Origin: Trema orientale
Taxonomy: Eukaryota; Streptophyta; Magnoliopsida; Rosales; Cannabaceae
Assembly: GCA_002914845.1 (NCBI GenBank)
Contig: JXTC01000012.1
Span: forward strand, 792,774 to 856,773
Direction of reading: 5' to 3'
Length of the DNA stretch: 64,000 nt
Part shown: positions 36,393-49,391 of the stretch, in pieces
How the letters are laid out: each line of letters opens with the position of its first letter
Position numbering within the stretch: position 1 is the first letter of the stretch
The notes under the pieces: generated by a model
The model's input: only the letters and a program-made list of their open reading frames with translations
What the model was told of the DNA's origin: nothing
The model's database searches: none
Position numbers and translations under genes: made by a program

Positions 36393-38280
36393 TAAAAATT
36401 GAATTCAAATTTTGAAATATTCAAGGAGATTTAATTTGGATTAAATTTTTTAATTAAATAAATTAGATTTTGTGAAAATCTTAATTATTTATTTCTTGAA
36501 TATTATCTCTCATAGTTATTATTTAATAATATCTTTTGTGAAAAGATTGTTCAATTATTAAATAATAATAAATGCTATAATGATTAATAATCTTTAACTT
36601 TTCTATTTTATTAAATTCTACCAAGACTCGGTTATTATATGAATAATATTGCATGCATATTCTATATAAAGTATTTAATTACATGATTTTAGTAAAATGT
36701 CATATAGGACTATAGAGCTACTCATATGCAAAATAGGAACATGCTTACATAACTGGTTATAGATTACTAAGTAAGTTAGATAACTAGGTAAAATCATTAA
36801 ATCCCTAATTATAAAATATTGAGTAGGAGAAGGTATGGGATACCTACGGTCTCCATTGTTGGTTCATTATGTACTAGGATGAGCCTCACCTCAGAATCTT
36901 ACTGAGCTCCCATATGAGAGTTTTCGTCCGGGTATTACCGGAAATAAATTTCTTAGGATAAGATATTAGGTGGACTACATAAGGCTGATCACCCTTAGGA
37001 GACTATCTTATATAGAAAGCTTAATTACTGAAACAATAGTTACATACTTAACTTGAAATATTGATATCCTCTCGTAGGAGTTCTTGTTAGTAGAGTAGAG
37101 GACTAAATTAAATGGTAGTTAGAAATATGGGATATGAGATATTTGTCTTATTATCTAAATAAAAATTGTTTCAGTTTGACTTGTTAATTGCATGACTTTC
37201 CGTAGGAGGTTTGTAATTAATGGAAAGTTGAATTACCATGAATATTAGTGATAGTCTTAGAAATATTTCACTTGCATATTGGAGATTTATTTTACATTAT
37301 ATTAACTATTCAAAATATTTGTTACAGGATGTTTGTTATTATATGGATTATTTATTTTTGTTCAAGAAGATATGTCCTTAATTCCTTTACCCACTATACT
37401 CATACACACATAACTTGTATAGTTAAACTATATTGTTTAGATTAATGTAACCTAGAGTTAGTGCTTATGGTTGATATGTTATTGAGTTTTTACTCTTATA
37501 CGTTCGTCCATATTCATTAGTGAGACTAGTGAAGGAAAATAAAGCATATATATAGTGAGAGAATTCCTAGAAAAGTCATTGATATATGTTGACATGCGAT
37601 GTCTAATATGTTACAGTATAAAATTCAAGGAATTCAAACCACTACAATGTTATGCTAAATCTCAGTGAGATATTTAATAAACATCTTTACCAAGCTAAAG
37701 TAGCTAAAGATGAATTTTCTAATCCTTGGCTAAAAGGAAAATGTTTCCTATATAGCTCTAAAGGATATTGAAAGAAAATTATTAGGAACACCTATATAAC
37801 ACTTGATTGGAAGGTAATAACAATTTAGTATTCCTTAACTTATTTAAGTAGATGATTAATGAATCTTGGATAGGATTCAAGAATCATTAACCATGTTTGC
37901 ATGTCTATTGTAAAGGGTTCTAGGAAACCAAGGGGTTTAGTGAAGGCAAGTTCACTAAAAGTAAGGACTACAGTGGCTATAGTGTCTATACATAAAATAA
38001 GAAATATTTAAATTTATATTTGATGAATTTATGAATTAGGACATTAAAAATTTCAAAAATTTAAGAAAAATTTGATTTTTTTTTCATATCTGATGAAATA
38101 ATATTATTCTGTTTGTCTTAATAACAATGTTTCTATGTGAAAGAATAATATTCTTAATTGTACTGGATGACATTTTTATTGACCTAAATTATTCTCATTT
38201 ATATGACTCTAATAATGATGAGATTGAACATGATAAATCTAATTATAAGAAAGTAAGTAAGTACTAAGAATAAGACATAG
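36393..38280 (+). other. Copia internal region right of the Tekay insertion, no frame recognised
   Basis: AT-rich sequence between the Tekay end and the first copia pol words. Gag should lie here or in the array on the left, but no conserved gag or zinc-knuckle word is visible, so gag is deleted or unrecognisable. Confidence 0.5.
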
Positions 38281-40210
38281 TTGTACTTCGGTCATATTAA
38301 CATAAATAGGATCCAAAGATTGGTTATGGATAGACATCTAACTTTTTTAGAAGCCAAACTGTCACCAATCTGTGAATCCTATCTGGAAGATAAAATGACT
38401 AAAAGGTCCTTTGTTAGAAAAGACCTAAGAGTACAAGAATATTTAAAAATGGTACATATTGTTATCTATAGGCCCTTGAGCAATCAAGCCTAATGAGCTT
38501 TTGAATATATCATTATGAATGATTATTCAAAATTTTATTATGTTTTTCTGATGTTAATGCTAATTGAATTCTTTCGAAAAGTTCAAAGAATTGAAAGCGG
38601 AAACCAAAAAGCAATTTCAAAAAGTATAAAGACTCATTGATTGAATCGAAGTGTTTAATACCTCTACAGAAAATTCTTAGGAATATCTCACAGACAATGA
38701 AAAATTTTGGCTATGATTAAGTTGTTGTTCAATTGTTCATTATTACGAAATCTTTTGGGATACATCTTAGAGACGGTGATATGTCTACTAATAGAATTCC
38801 ATCTAAGTTAATACCTAAGACATTATTTTGAAATATAGAAAAGATATAAAGCTAGTTTATATCATATCCATATTTGTGGTTGTCCAGCATATGTGCTGAA
38901 AGGAAAAATGACTAAGTTAGAATAACAATCTGAATTGTATCGATTTATAGGAAATCCAAAAGAAATAGAAGGGTATTACTTCTATAGTACTGAAGTAAGA
39001 AGGTATTTGTTAGAACAAATATCTCTTACTTGGGAGAAAATTATATGAAGTATTTAACTCAAAAGTAAGTTATTTCTTGAGGAACTAACTGATGATGTAA
39101 TCAGCCTATCTATGAAAGGTAGAATAGAGTAAGCACTTAGGAAGGATAAATCACTTAAAAATTAACATATATCAAACTCTCAATGTAGTGAGAAGATTGT
39201 GAGATAATCTGGTAGATATTTAGGAATAAGAAAGTTCTATAATCTAGAATCTGATTACTTTATCTATAAAGAGACAATAAATGATGTTGGTATAGTCTCT
39301 GGCAAAAAGCAGTAGAATCTATATTAGAGTCTATGTACTCTAACAAAATCTAGGATCTTATAGATCTATTTGGAGGGGTAAAACCTTTTATGTGTAAATT
39401 AGTCTATAAGAGAAAGAGAGGAATAACAGGAAAGTAAAGACTTTCAAGGTAAGTTAGTTGCAAAATGATTATATACAGAAAAAATATCTATTTTGTTATT
39501 ATGATTAAGTCTATTGATATACTCTTTTCTATAGTCGTATCTCTTGATATGAGATATAGTAAATAGACGTCAAGATAGCTTTCCTGAATAGCAATCTTGA
39601 CGACTGTATCTAAAAGGAACAACCAGAGGGATTCATTGAAAAAGCCAAGAAAATAAAGTTTATGAAACTTTAGAGATCTAATTTATAGACTTAAGCATTT
39701 GTCTAGAATTTATCGATTTGATCGATATATAGACGAATCCTGTATCTATAGAAGATTCAGGGCAGAAAAATGATTTTTCCGGTTTATATATATTGATGAT
39801 ATACTAATCATTGGGAATGATGTAGGATGATAATGAATTTGGTTAACACAATACCATAATATTTATTATGCTGTTGAGATAGTAAGTTGTTACTAATCGA
39901 ATCCAGAACCTTAACATAGAATTAAAGTCAAGTGTATCCTTAAGTATCTTCAGAGAAATAGGAACTATGTGCTTATCTATTCTGGAGAAAGATCTGATTT
40001 TTGTTAGATATATTAATTCAGATGCTCGATTTGAAAATATACTCCAGAGGATCAACCTTTTACTATGTGTCAACACTAGTAAGGAAACGTGATAGTGAGT
40101 AACATAGCCTTTGTAGAAAACCTTGCTGATCGGTTTACCGAATCTTTAGCAATCAAAGTATTTGAGGATCACCTAAAAGGAATGGGACTGCATAATATAT
40201 TATATCTGCT
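38281..40210 (+). pseudogene. Copia pol remnants (GAG-pre-integrase, integrase, RT, end of RNase H)
   Basis: 38281-38493 reads FGHININRIQRLVMDRHL, CESYLEDKMTKRSF, a GAG-pre-integrase segment. Integrase words follow (YIIMNDYSKFYYVFLM near 38510). RT-side fragments come next, such as KSKRN and KKVFVRTNISYLGENYM near 38950-39050. Near 40110-40190 NLADRFTESLAIKVFEDHL and KGMGL match the copia C-terminus. Stops and frame changes are frequent throughout. Confidence 0.75.
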
Positions 40211-40228
40211 TTAAAAGGCAAGGGAGAT
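40211..40228 (+). promoter_or_regulatory. Polypurine tract of the copia element
   Basis: TTAAAAGGCAAGGGAGAT directly precedes the TG of the 3' LTR, the expected plus-strand priming site. Confidence 0.85.
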
Positions 40229-41813
40229 TGTTAAAAATATGCCCTAGAAAGCAGTTTCTTTGTTTCGCATTTTAAACAATGTTTATTAGATTTAACTGTT
40301 ATCTATTTGTTGTTAATAAATTCCATATTATGTCCCAATTATATACATGTAATGTTTATGTTTTCTATTATACAAACATCTAAAAGTTTCCATGACTAAT
40401 AATGAGTAATAAAGAATTATTCGTGTGAAGTGTTCACATGCGAGAGACTAAATTCTTTATTTCATTATGTCTAAATTAAAAGTTCACATTCTGTAAATAA
40501 AGATGGAATACTTTATTTTGCTATAGAATGTAGTATTATCTATTTTAACTGGATTGATGAAGTCTCCAATCATTGAAGTATCTGACTTCGGATAGAAACA
40601 TAGTGCATATAAGAAAGTTATAAGTGCATTGAACTGGACCAAGTGAAAATAAAATTTGAGGTTGAGTGCCGTAACTCAATATTTTATCTTTTACTAATCT
40701 AGCACTACTGCAAGATTACCTTAATCATAATGATTGTCGGACTTGCTTTCATGAGTTTTATCTTTTTGACTTACTAAAGGACTAGTTCCGATTATATGGT
40801 TCGAACTCCAGTATCTTGGAAGATAACATTTTTGAATTGACGAGGACGCCTTTCATGATTTGGACACCATACATATAATGTCACTTTGAGTTTTTTCAAG
40901 GACTTAGATAATAAAAAACTAGGTGCCAGGTATTCACTTTGTGAATTTGATTGTGTTTGTATGTGCAGTTACAAACACCACAGTCAATTATTATCCATTA
41001 GATAAAAAATAGCAACTCAAAGGTAAATATGTACAAGAAGGGTAATACAGTAATTTCACCTCACTAGTACAACATTGCATCAGGGATATATCTGCAGGTA
41101 TAGTATATGCTAAATGAATCAAGTTAATTAAAGTGTTAATTAACTTCTCATAAAATATATGACATTTTGTCTAAGAATGCAATATTGGGTCTAGAGTGGA
41201 GTGCCCCAATATTAGTGGACAAGGCCCAGTCATAATTAAGAGTTAATTATAACTGTGGGTAGTTGGCCCATTAGAGCTTAGACTATTTGGATCCATAAGG
41301 TCCCTTGTCTAGCTCACACATAGCCTAATACTAATTAAATGGACAGTTGAGCCTAATAAGCCTATTAGGGTTTACATCACTCTAATACTTAAGAGAAAAA
41401 CAGAGAGTGAGAGAGCTGAGCTACCTCAGGAGCAATCTCAAGCTCATCCATGGCCATCGAGGGAGAGATATCCATGGCTATAGACGTGCAATTAAGGAGA
41501 AGAAAGAGTGTCTTCCAGATCGTCCGCTTATCTGTAGTTGGGAATCAAGAAGGTGCCCACGTACTGGATCATTCAACGGGCTCCAGAGAACAAACGGGAA
41601 GGCTTAATGATTATGAAGTGCTTTCAGGTTTTATCTAAACTAAGATCGATGAATTGATTTATGTTAGATCAACGACCCTACATTTTGTTTTGTAAAGTTT
41701 CAAAAAAAAAAATTTAAAATACCAATTCCACTGCATTCTTGATTTGTTTACAAAACTGTGGAAATTGTTTTCGATAAAATCATTTTTTAAATTACTTTTT
41801 GGAATTTCCAGTA
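40229..41813 (+). repeat. 3' LTR of the copia element
   Basis: 1585 bp, beginning TGTTAAAAATATG and ending CCAGTA (end CA changed to TA). It aligns with the 5' LTR along its length except for one deletion of about 80 bp near 41395. Confidence 0.92.
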
Positions 41814-42900
41814 ATAATACCCTATTTGCTCTCAATAAGAGCTAAGTCCAGGCCTCTTCTTTATCAACAAGGGGTCAAAGCACGAATCGACCAAATCTTG
41901 GAGTTGATCCCTGGCACAATTCCATTTGGGGTCAAAAAAATTCAGCCAGACACGAGGGTCAAACTCTATTGAAAGAAGCCATAGGAATAGTTATATACTC
42001 TTCACTATCCCTCTACATAAGATGAACCAGAGCTTAAATCCCAATTTCTAGAGTTAATCTTGTCAATCATTGCTTGAAGAGGATTTACTAGTAATTCCAA
42101 ATTATATATGATTGGGCTAGACCCAGAGGTCGGGCATATTGCCGACAAGGGAATAACGTCGTATATGATGTCCGACCCTGACTAAGTATACAAAAAGAGA
42201 AGAGACAGATGAAGCAAAGATAAATAACATAAGTCAATTTTAGTACTCAGTGAATATTACAGCAAGGGTTAGCTTTACATTGTACTACCTACATTTTACT
42301 AATATATAAGAGCTAGGGTCCCTAATTACCTCCAACAGAGGGAGGAATGCTGACATGATCACTTGGTTTGGCAGAAGGGGGCATGTCAGGCTCAGACTCA
42401 TCGCTCGACAGTGTAACTGCATCTGGCTCTGCACTAGCCAATGCGCCAGGAGCAAGCCGATCTTTTTCAGTGTTTGAGACAGGGCCTACTCTAGTAAGTC
42501 AGAGATAGGTATCATCTCTCTGCCAACAAGGGCAATGAAGCCCATCATTCTCCTCAATATTAATTTCGTCTCCCAGCTTCTGTATGCAATACCCGATGAA
42601 GTAATGGTCCCTCTCGACATTTTTCTGTTTATCGAATTGGTCTGGCGTTACGACCTCCACGTGGCCCTCAAATTCTCTATTTTTCCAACCAGACCTGTAA
42701 CTTTATGCAGAGAGAATGTCCACCTGCCTCTGATATCTTATTTTCAATTTCTCCGAGTCTACCAGCTTGTCCTTTAGTGCGGCCAACCTCAGCTTCACTT
42801 ACTTCTACAACAGAACCAAAAGAGTGTTAATATTGTCAAGATCCCCATTACATTGAAGGGACAATTCCATGTGGTCCTTCAACAGTTTGTGATAATCCGA
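41814..42900 (+). other. Tat element 3' region between the copia insertion and the antisense ORF
   Basis: Starts with the right-hand ATAAT duplication. No plus-strand domain is recognised; part may be the 3' end of the antisense ORF. Confidence 0.45.
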
Positions 42901-42914
42901 ATAGAGGTGAAGGG

Positions 42915-45460
42915 TTACCTCATTAGATCGAGCTTGCGTTGCAGGGAGTGGGCTTCCAGCTTGGCTTTCACTTCGGCTTTCTTCGCCTCATTAGCCTTGT
43001 CAACGACTCTGTCACGGGAAATGAACACGAGCCCTATCTCAGCCACAGCATTCTGGCACTCCTGCTCCTTGAGTTTTGCCTCGGCCTGAGCTAGGTTCGC
43101 GAGCTTTGCCTTAGAATGCAAATCCGAAACCTCTGCTTCAAAAGACTTAATCTTCCCCTCTACTTTAGCCAGTTTGGTGGCCAACCCCTCGAACTTGGCC
43201 CTCTCAATACTTAGGGCATGTGCCACCGCAATCCTAACCCTGACCTCTTCCAAACTTCGATATAATTCGAAGTCCACCTTTACCGCATTGAAGGAGCCCT
43301 TGCTCTATTTTGCTGCCACAACATTGGCATTTAACTGTTAAGTCAGCCTTCCGATATGCGACCATAAAAAGACAGAACGATAGCCAGCTATAAAATAAAC
43401 AAAAGTCAGATTTACAGGAATTGAGAGCTTAGTTGTAGTAACAAAACAAGCCGAACCTGTGCAATACCGCGACTGGCGACGAAGTCTGCATTCTCCAGAG
43501 AGAGCGGCTCCAGCTCAAACTTCGCTGCCAGACCCTCTCCCTGGACTACACCTGCATCTATGGAACGCGGTTCGTCCTTGCCGAAAATGAGGACCCCTTT
43601 CCTTTTTCTAAGGATACCCTAATAATGCTTATCAACACCCCTAGAGTATGGGGTAGGGGTGACAAAAGGTGCTATGTCAATGGCCACGGAAGCCTTCACG
43701 ATTGACTCCTTCTTGGCAGCCACAACAGTCTCTGGTACCTCCGCAGAAGGTCTGCCCATCTGTAATTTTTCGGTCTTGTCTTGACCAATACGCCCGGAAG
43801 GATTACCGTGCGCCGACCCTTTCTTCCTCATAACAGTTAAGATAGCGCCATCGTCGCTATCCGAAGAGGGGGAAAACTTACTTTCCTTTGTTGTTAGACC
43901 CCCCTCTTCCTCGGTGGACTCTTGTCATGACCCCTCTTCAACAGAACAGGTGGAGGAGAGGACAAACGGGACTTGAGCCTGGGTGCCCCACCGCTGAGCT
44001 CAGCAATCTCCCTGCAGGAACAAACAGAGCCAGACCTAGCCTTCTCACTAGACACTACACCCGCCTTGGGCCCTGAACCAGTGGCAGGAGTAGCTGATGG
44101 AGTAGACCCTCTTGGCAAGTTCGAAGATGCCTTTTTACCGTACTTGATCACTATGTTCGATATCTCCTGAACGGTGTGCTCACTTGTCTTAAAATGGGAC
44201 GCCGCATCTACGTCATCCCCAGTCACAACAACCCTTCCAGCTCATCGTTTGAGTCTGTGTCTTGAACTCCGAACCCTTGCCCTTAGCTTTGTCTTCAGAC
44301 GACACAATTAAATACCACCCAGTAGGAACTTTGGGTTATGCGTGATGAGCGTTAGCACTTCTCTTGGTTGGAGAAGGGTCTACTGAGGGGCTAGCATCTA
44401 AACCTATAAAAGCAAGCAACATACTTATAGCATAGCCCTTAGTTGATCAACAAAGCTTCGGAGAGCAGAGAAAAACTTGCCATTGATTCTTTTGGAGTGA
44501 GCGACCTCTTCGCCTCAGAGCCTGGTACATTTTTTTTCCATGAGCCCCACGACTTCCTCAAGCTCATGGATGGTCGGTGCAACTAGATCATTGGGCCCCA
44601 CCATCTGGTTTAAGGCCATAACCTGGAGGCCTACAATCGTTACGTAGTTTTGTTTACTTCAACGGAACCAATTCAATGCCAAGGCGTCGAGCTGACTCCG
44701 AAGATGCTTGGTGATGACCCACGTGTCCAATGGGAAAGGGAGATGCGAGATTATCCTCGGCATCATATTCACCAGCTAGGGGTTCAAAATGGCTTAGATG
44801 TGGCAGCAGCTGCCGGACGACCCGAAGATGACGACCCCTTCTAGCTCCTAGAGCCGGCCAGCTGACAGCCACAGATCAAACCTGGTTTCCTCTGCAGAAG
44901 CTGCATGAAGTTAGATTTTAGGAACTGAAGTAAATAAAATGCATGCAGACCCTAAAACCAATACATGATTTACTATATGAGAAAAACAGGGGAACTTAAA
45001 AGTGTTTCCGTTCACCCAAGGAGAACACAACGCCCCTCCGATGGTATATAGCTTGGAGTGGGAGTCCCACTATTTATCCAGCTTCGGCAGGTCCCAAAAA
45101 ATATGCGCCCCAGAAGTAGCTGAAGGTAGAATGTGGGGTAAGAACTCTTCTTGGGATGAAGGAAAGCTTATATGCGTAAAAGACCACCTTGGGGTCGATA
45201 TGCACGTTCAGCAACACTGATAAGGCAGAGAGCCCCATTAGAATCATGATTCCGTTAGTGTTCAGCTGCATGGGATGGATCCCAGTCAAAGAGAAGAGCT
45301 GGTGAATGAGGGGAGGAAGAGGGAACCGCCGCCATTCAAGGTGCCTCATCCCCAAGATGATGAACCCCTCAGGGGAGGATGGGTGCAAGTACCAATCAGC
45401 GGGGCCCTCGACTCTTTGGTAGGTAACCCTGCCAAGGAAACAGAGCTACTTTCTTAATGA
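42915..45460 (-). pseudogene. Antisense ORF of the Tat element (putative gypsy-type transposon protein)
   Basis: Read on the minus strand, the N-terminal part (about 45440-45074) gives VEGPADWYLHPSSPEGFIIL, then FPLPPLIHQLFSLTGIHPMQ and LNTNGIMILMG, matching the plant domain called putative gypsy type transposon. A Ser/Pro/Lys-rich middle follows (44226-43619). The last part (43277-42915) is a long Ala/Glu/Lys coiled coil (LATKLAKVEGKIKSFEAEV, AEAKLKEQECQNA). Stops and frame shifts separate the pieces. Such antisense ORFs are known between pol and the 3' LTR in Tat elements; their role is unknown. Confidence 0.7.
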
Positions 45461-45899
45461 GTCCACCTCAGGATCTTGAACATGACAGAGTTTTTGGCTT
45501 TGGTTTGGGGCTATTTTTGTAGGTGTGAAAGAGAATTTAAAGAAATTTTGGGAAGAGAAGAATTTTCGAAACCCTAGAATTTGGGAACGCAGGAAGGCTT
45601 GACAAAAGAAACTTGTGCACTTAAAATTTTTGGTAAAGTAAAAAATAAGGGTAAATACAGTTTTTATAGTAGGAAAGCCGAAGAGTCCTTTTATAGTAGG
45701 AAAGCCGAAGAGTCCTTTCTCTGGAGGGATCGCATGAGAGAAATTTAGAAAATTAAAAGTTTCAAAAAGTTGAAAATTCGTGGCATAGGGAAATATGTGC
45801 CCATATTAGTAATTGACGGATAATGATGAGTCTAAGCCACGATTTCCCCTTGTGTTAGGGCCAAAGACGTGATTTCCCCTGCTTGATAATCGCAAGTCT

Positions 45900-45923
45900 A
45901 TCAAAAGGGAAAATGGGGGCAGT
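45900..45923 (+). promoter_or_regulatory. Polypurine tract of the Tat element
   Basis: AAAAGGGAAAATGGGGGCAG lies immediately before the 3' LTR. Confidence 0.8.
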
Positions 45924-46653
45924 TATGGGGCCCAATTCTGTAATGTGCGCCACGGGGATTGGAAGACAGCTGGACAGGTCGTAGAGGATAGCAAGCTTAA
46001 CACAGGCCCCGAGAACACTATTTGAATATCATGTGAACTTTACATGATGTTGTGCGGGCCGGCTAACCCATATAAATAAAAGCTTATCCTACCTCGGGTT
46101 CATATCGACCTGGGCAGGTCCAGCTGGCCCCAGACCTCCTCTCATATTTCGAAGGGTCAGAAGCCCTTAGGGTCTTCTATCAAATTGTCTTTATAGGTAA
46201 CGCTCAGCCTTAGATTCAGACAAAGCATTTAATATAGCATCGTGGTCATCACATATGTTAGGTGAACCACCTTAACAAAGAAACGGACAATCACGATCTC
46301 GTCACTTATGGACATGTACCGGAGGAAATCAAAGAGAGGGTCATGTCAACTCAAAAAAGATTGCAGCATCTATAATCTATAATTTTGAAGTAAATAACGA
46401 TGGAATGAGGTAATTGGTCCCAGAATTATGGGCCACAATGTTCCTAATTCCAGGAGTATAAATAGCACACATCGTTTTCAATAAGGAGGATATAGACAAC
46501 TTCTCTTTATTATTTGGTTAAAAAAATATATATCTAACTTAAGCATCAGAGGGTCTTGCAGGTGGCCATCCCTGTCTTTATGCTCTGGTCTGAATGCAGA
46601 GTTAACTTGAAGTAGCAAGAACATCTAGATAGTTGGCGAAAGTAGCCCTAACA
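45924..46653 (+). repeat. 3' LTR of the Tat element
   Basis: 730 bp, beginning TATGGGGCCC (first TG changed to TA) and ending CCCTAACA. It aligns with 17671-18411 over its length. Confidence 0.9.
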
Positions 46654-47640
46654 AGGGCCTTTTTTTTTTTTAAAAAAAAGGATATTAACAGTAATGCCCC
46701 TGAACTATTGCTTAAGTACCACTTTACCCCATAAATTTCAAACTTATATATTAACGGTCCTCGAACTTTTAATATGTTTCAAAAATAGTCTCAAATTAAA
46801 CTTCCGTCAATTATCAAATGGAACTTAGTCACGTGTTGACCATGTGATGAGTGATTCAAGAAAATAACACATCAAACCGTATACGACCTAACGAAGAACG
46901 TGATTCTAGAAAATAACACATCAAAGTGTATACGACCTAACGAAGGACATGATTCTAGAAAATAACACATCAAACCGTAAATGGTCTAGTAAAGTATATT
47001 ATTTCAAAAAATAACACATCAAACTGTATACGGCCTAACGAAGTACACGATTCTAGAAAATAACACATCAAACCGTATACGATCTATAGAGTGTTTGAGA
47101 ATTTTATGATTATTTTGAGATTTATTTTAATTATTTTATAATTATAATTACACCCAAAATAGCGAGACCAATTATTAAAAAAATATTATTGACATAATTA
47201 TTTAAAATAAAAATAAAATAAAGAAGAAAACATTCAATGCTTGCTACATCTGCACAAGCTGTATTTTTCGTTCAAAACTGAAGTAGTAAAGTATAATGCC
47301 TAGAGATTTGTATTGTTTGTTAAAAAAAATAAATAAATGAATATGTGAAAAATATATCCATTCAAAACTATAATTGAGAACTTTTTTTTTTATTTAAAAA
47401 GTGATGGATGTTTTTTTTATTTAAAAGGTACATTGCCTTTCTTCTTTTTTTATTTAAAAGATGATGGGGCTTTTTTTATAATGGGAGACCAAAGTATAAA
47501 AAATGATATTTGATAAAAAAAATTAAATATAAAAAAATAATAATAGTTAAAATATTTTATATTTTGGGGGCCTTTCTTAAAATGGGGCCCTAACGCAATT
47601 GCTTTTTTAGCTTAAGAGTTAGGCTGGCACTGATGGTGCT
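46654..47640. repeat. Flank of the nest: old GGGCC-type element remnant with inner repeats
   Basis: The segment ends near 47570-47640 with GGGGGCC and TGGGGCCCTAACGCAATTG, then GGCTGGCACT, which resembles the right end of a common plant nonautonomous element. The matching left end may be 17610-17670, cut off by the gypsy insertion. Inside lies a 49-bp tandem array. The pairing of the two ends is imperfect. Confidence 0.35.
46861..47092. repeat. 49-bp tandem repeat, five copies
   Basis: Units begin AAAATAACACATCAAA at 46861, 46910, 46959, 47008 and 47057, an exact 49-bp step. The units contain CCGTATACGACCTAACGAAG and end GATTCTAG. The copies differ by scattered substitutions only. The last copy is partial. 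Confidence 0.92.
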
Positions 47641-48590
47641 CATAACTTCTTGCATGGGGACAAATGGATACTATATGATTTATATTAATATTACAATCAT
47701 GACCAAAATGTCTACTCAGCAATCCTATATATAATTTTAAAACTTATATAACTTTGTCCTTTGTAAGTATATAAATAAATAATTGGCTTTCTATTTTGCA
47801 TCTTCGCTACTCTATGACTCTTTAATTTTCTCATATTTTCTGAGAAGATAATCAAGTTATAGACGAGCGTGCTCCTCATGGAAATTCTCTCCAATCTATT
47901 GGTTGTCTCATCCTCTGGTGTTTACCAACTCTTTGGTGGCTAGAGATCATTTAGGTCTTCCTCAATACCCTTTCATATATATATATAACTACAAAAAATA
48001 ATGGCTTTAACGGTATTGATTTAACGGCGGTTCACGTTAAAGTGAACTAGGAATCCTTTCTCAGTAGTTCTGGTCCAACCGCCGAGAAAGAGCTATTTTT
48101 TAAAAAATAATACCAACCGTCGAGAAAGAGCTATTTTTTTAAAACAATTTTCTCGGCAGTTGGACCGAAACTGCCGAGAATGTTAAAACATCATATTTAA
48201 TGGTGGTTTTAATGACCTATTAAATGGGCGAGCTGCAGTTGCCGCCCTCATTTCCTTCTTCTTGCCCTTGGCCGAGACGAGCAACAGGCGCCGTTCATCC
48301 TCTCCGTGCATGGTAGCTGTTAATCCGGCCAGTTTTCTACCAAAAATCACCTCCATTTAGCTCAAATCGTTGCATTTGATGTGGGTAAGCTTTAGATACA
48401 TGAGTTTTTTACGATTTGTTTGTGTTTTAACAAATTTTTATCCTAGAATTTATTTAGAAAAATTTACGATTAACCGCTGCAATTCCCGGGTAATGTGTAA
48501 TCTTAGTATTTTTTGTGTATTTTTTGGTTGTTTTAGGTTTTAATTTGGTCGGAAATATCAATTTTAGCATCAAAGCGATAGTATTGTTGC

Positions 48591-48925
48591 ATTTTAGGTC
48601 AGTTGGAGGTTTTTTTTTCTTATTTAATCCGAATTATTTTTATGTCAAATGTGATTGTGATTTTGTGTAGTTTTTTGTTATATTAGGTTCTCATTTGAAT
48701 GGGTATAGAAAGTCTAGCATCAAATTTGGAGTAAGTTTGGATTTTAGGTCACTTTGAGGTAATTTTTTTTTAATTCTTTATTTAATCCGAATTATTTTTA
48801 TGTCAAATGTGATTGTGATTTTGTGTAGTTTTTTGTTGTATTAGGTTCTCATTTGAATGGGTATAGCAAGTGTAGCATCAAATTTGGAGTACTATTGCAT
48901 TTTAGGTCACTTTGAGGTAAGTTTT
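48591..48925 (+). repeat. Tandem duplication of about 150-158 bp in the CACTA leader
   Basis: Units start ATTTTAGGTC at 48591, 48741 and 48899 (the last partial). They share ATCCGAATTATTTTTATGTC and GGTTCTCATTTGAATGGGTA with very few differences, so this duplication is younger than the surrounding decay. Confidence 0.85.
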
Positions 48926-49391
48926 TTTTTTTTTTTTATTAAATCCGAAATTTCTTTTAATTATAGAAAGTGAAATTAAATATGTGTTATTATGTTGTTT
49001 TTTTAAAATATTTGTTAATGTGACCACATTATCATGAATTGCTTAATTTTGCTTAATTTTATGTGATGTTGCTATATGTATAATGTGTATATTATTATTA
49101 ATTTGATAGATTATATAGTTACTAATTTTAGATAGATAATATTTTGAATTTATATAATCCTTAGTTGAAAAAAGATAAATAACAAAATTAGTTAGTTATT
49201 AAGTTACTACCTTTATTAATTTAATACAAAATATGAAATGAGATGAATTTGGAGGTTTACAAAGTTGAAATATGATACACTGACTTGGATTTAAAGTATA
49301 GATTTGTCGTGTGCATTGTTTTTTGTAGGGGGTTAGTTAATATTTAAGCGGAAACTCTGTCGAATTTTAGTTAGAATTTTAGTGATTAGTA

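Larger units (their letters stand above)
24716..41813 (+). mobile_element. Ty1/copia retrotransposon with 1.6-kb LTRs, inserted in the Tat element
   Basis: LTRs at 24716-26381 and 40229-41813, a tRNA-iMet-like PBS after the first and a polypurine tract before the second define the element. ATAAT at 24711-24715 and 41814-41818 is a perfect 5-bp target duplication, which proves insertion into the gypsy element. The termini (TGTTGGAAATATG) and LTR length resemble the Angela group, but the lineage is not certain. Gag is unrecognisable and pol is a wreck. Own length without the Tekay insert is about 9.2 kb. Confidence 0.92.
17671..46653 (+). mobile_element. Tat-type Ty3/gypsy LTR retrotransposon, host of two nested insertions (about 29 kb)
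   Basis: Two directly repeated LTRs bound the element, and 5-bp flanks TGGGC (17666-17670) and AGGGC (46654-46658) fit an old target duplication with one mismatch. The order after the 5' LTR is gag, protease, reverse transcriptase, RNase H, a second RNase H, integrase, then a long 3' region holding an antisense ORF. The second RNase H and the antisense ORF point to the Tat lineage. The element's own sequence totals about 11.9 kb once the copia at 24716-41813 is removed. Every ORF has stops or frameshifts, so it is inactive. Confidence 0.9.

Noticed and set aside
46861..47092. Regularly spaced repeats resembling a CRISPR array
   Set aside because: The whole 49-bp unit is repeated with no unique spacers, and the locus is a plant nuclear genome.
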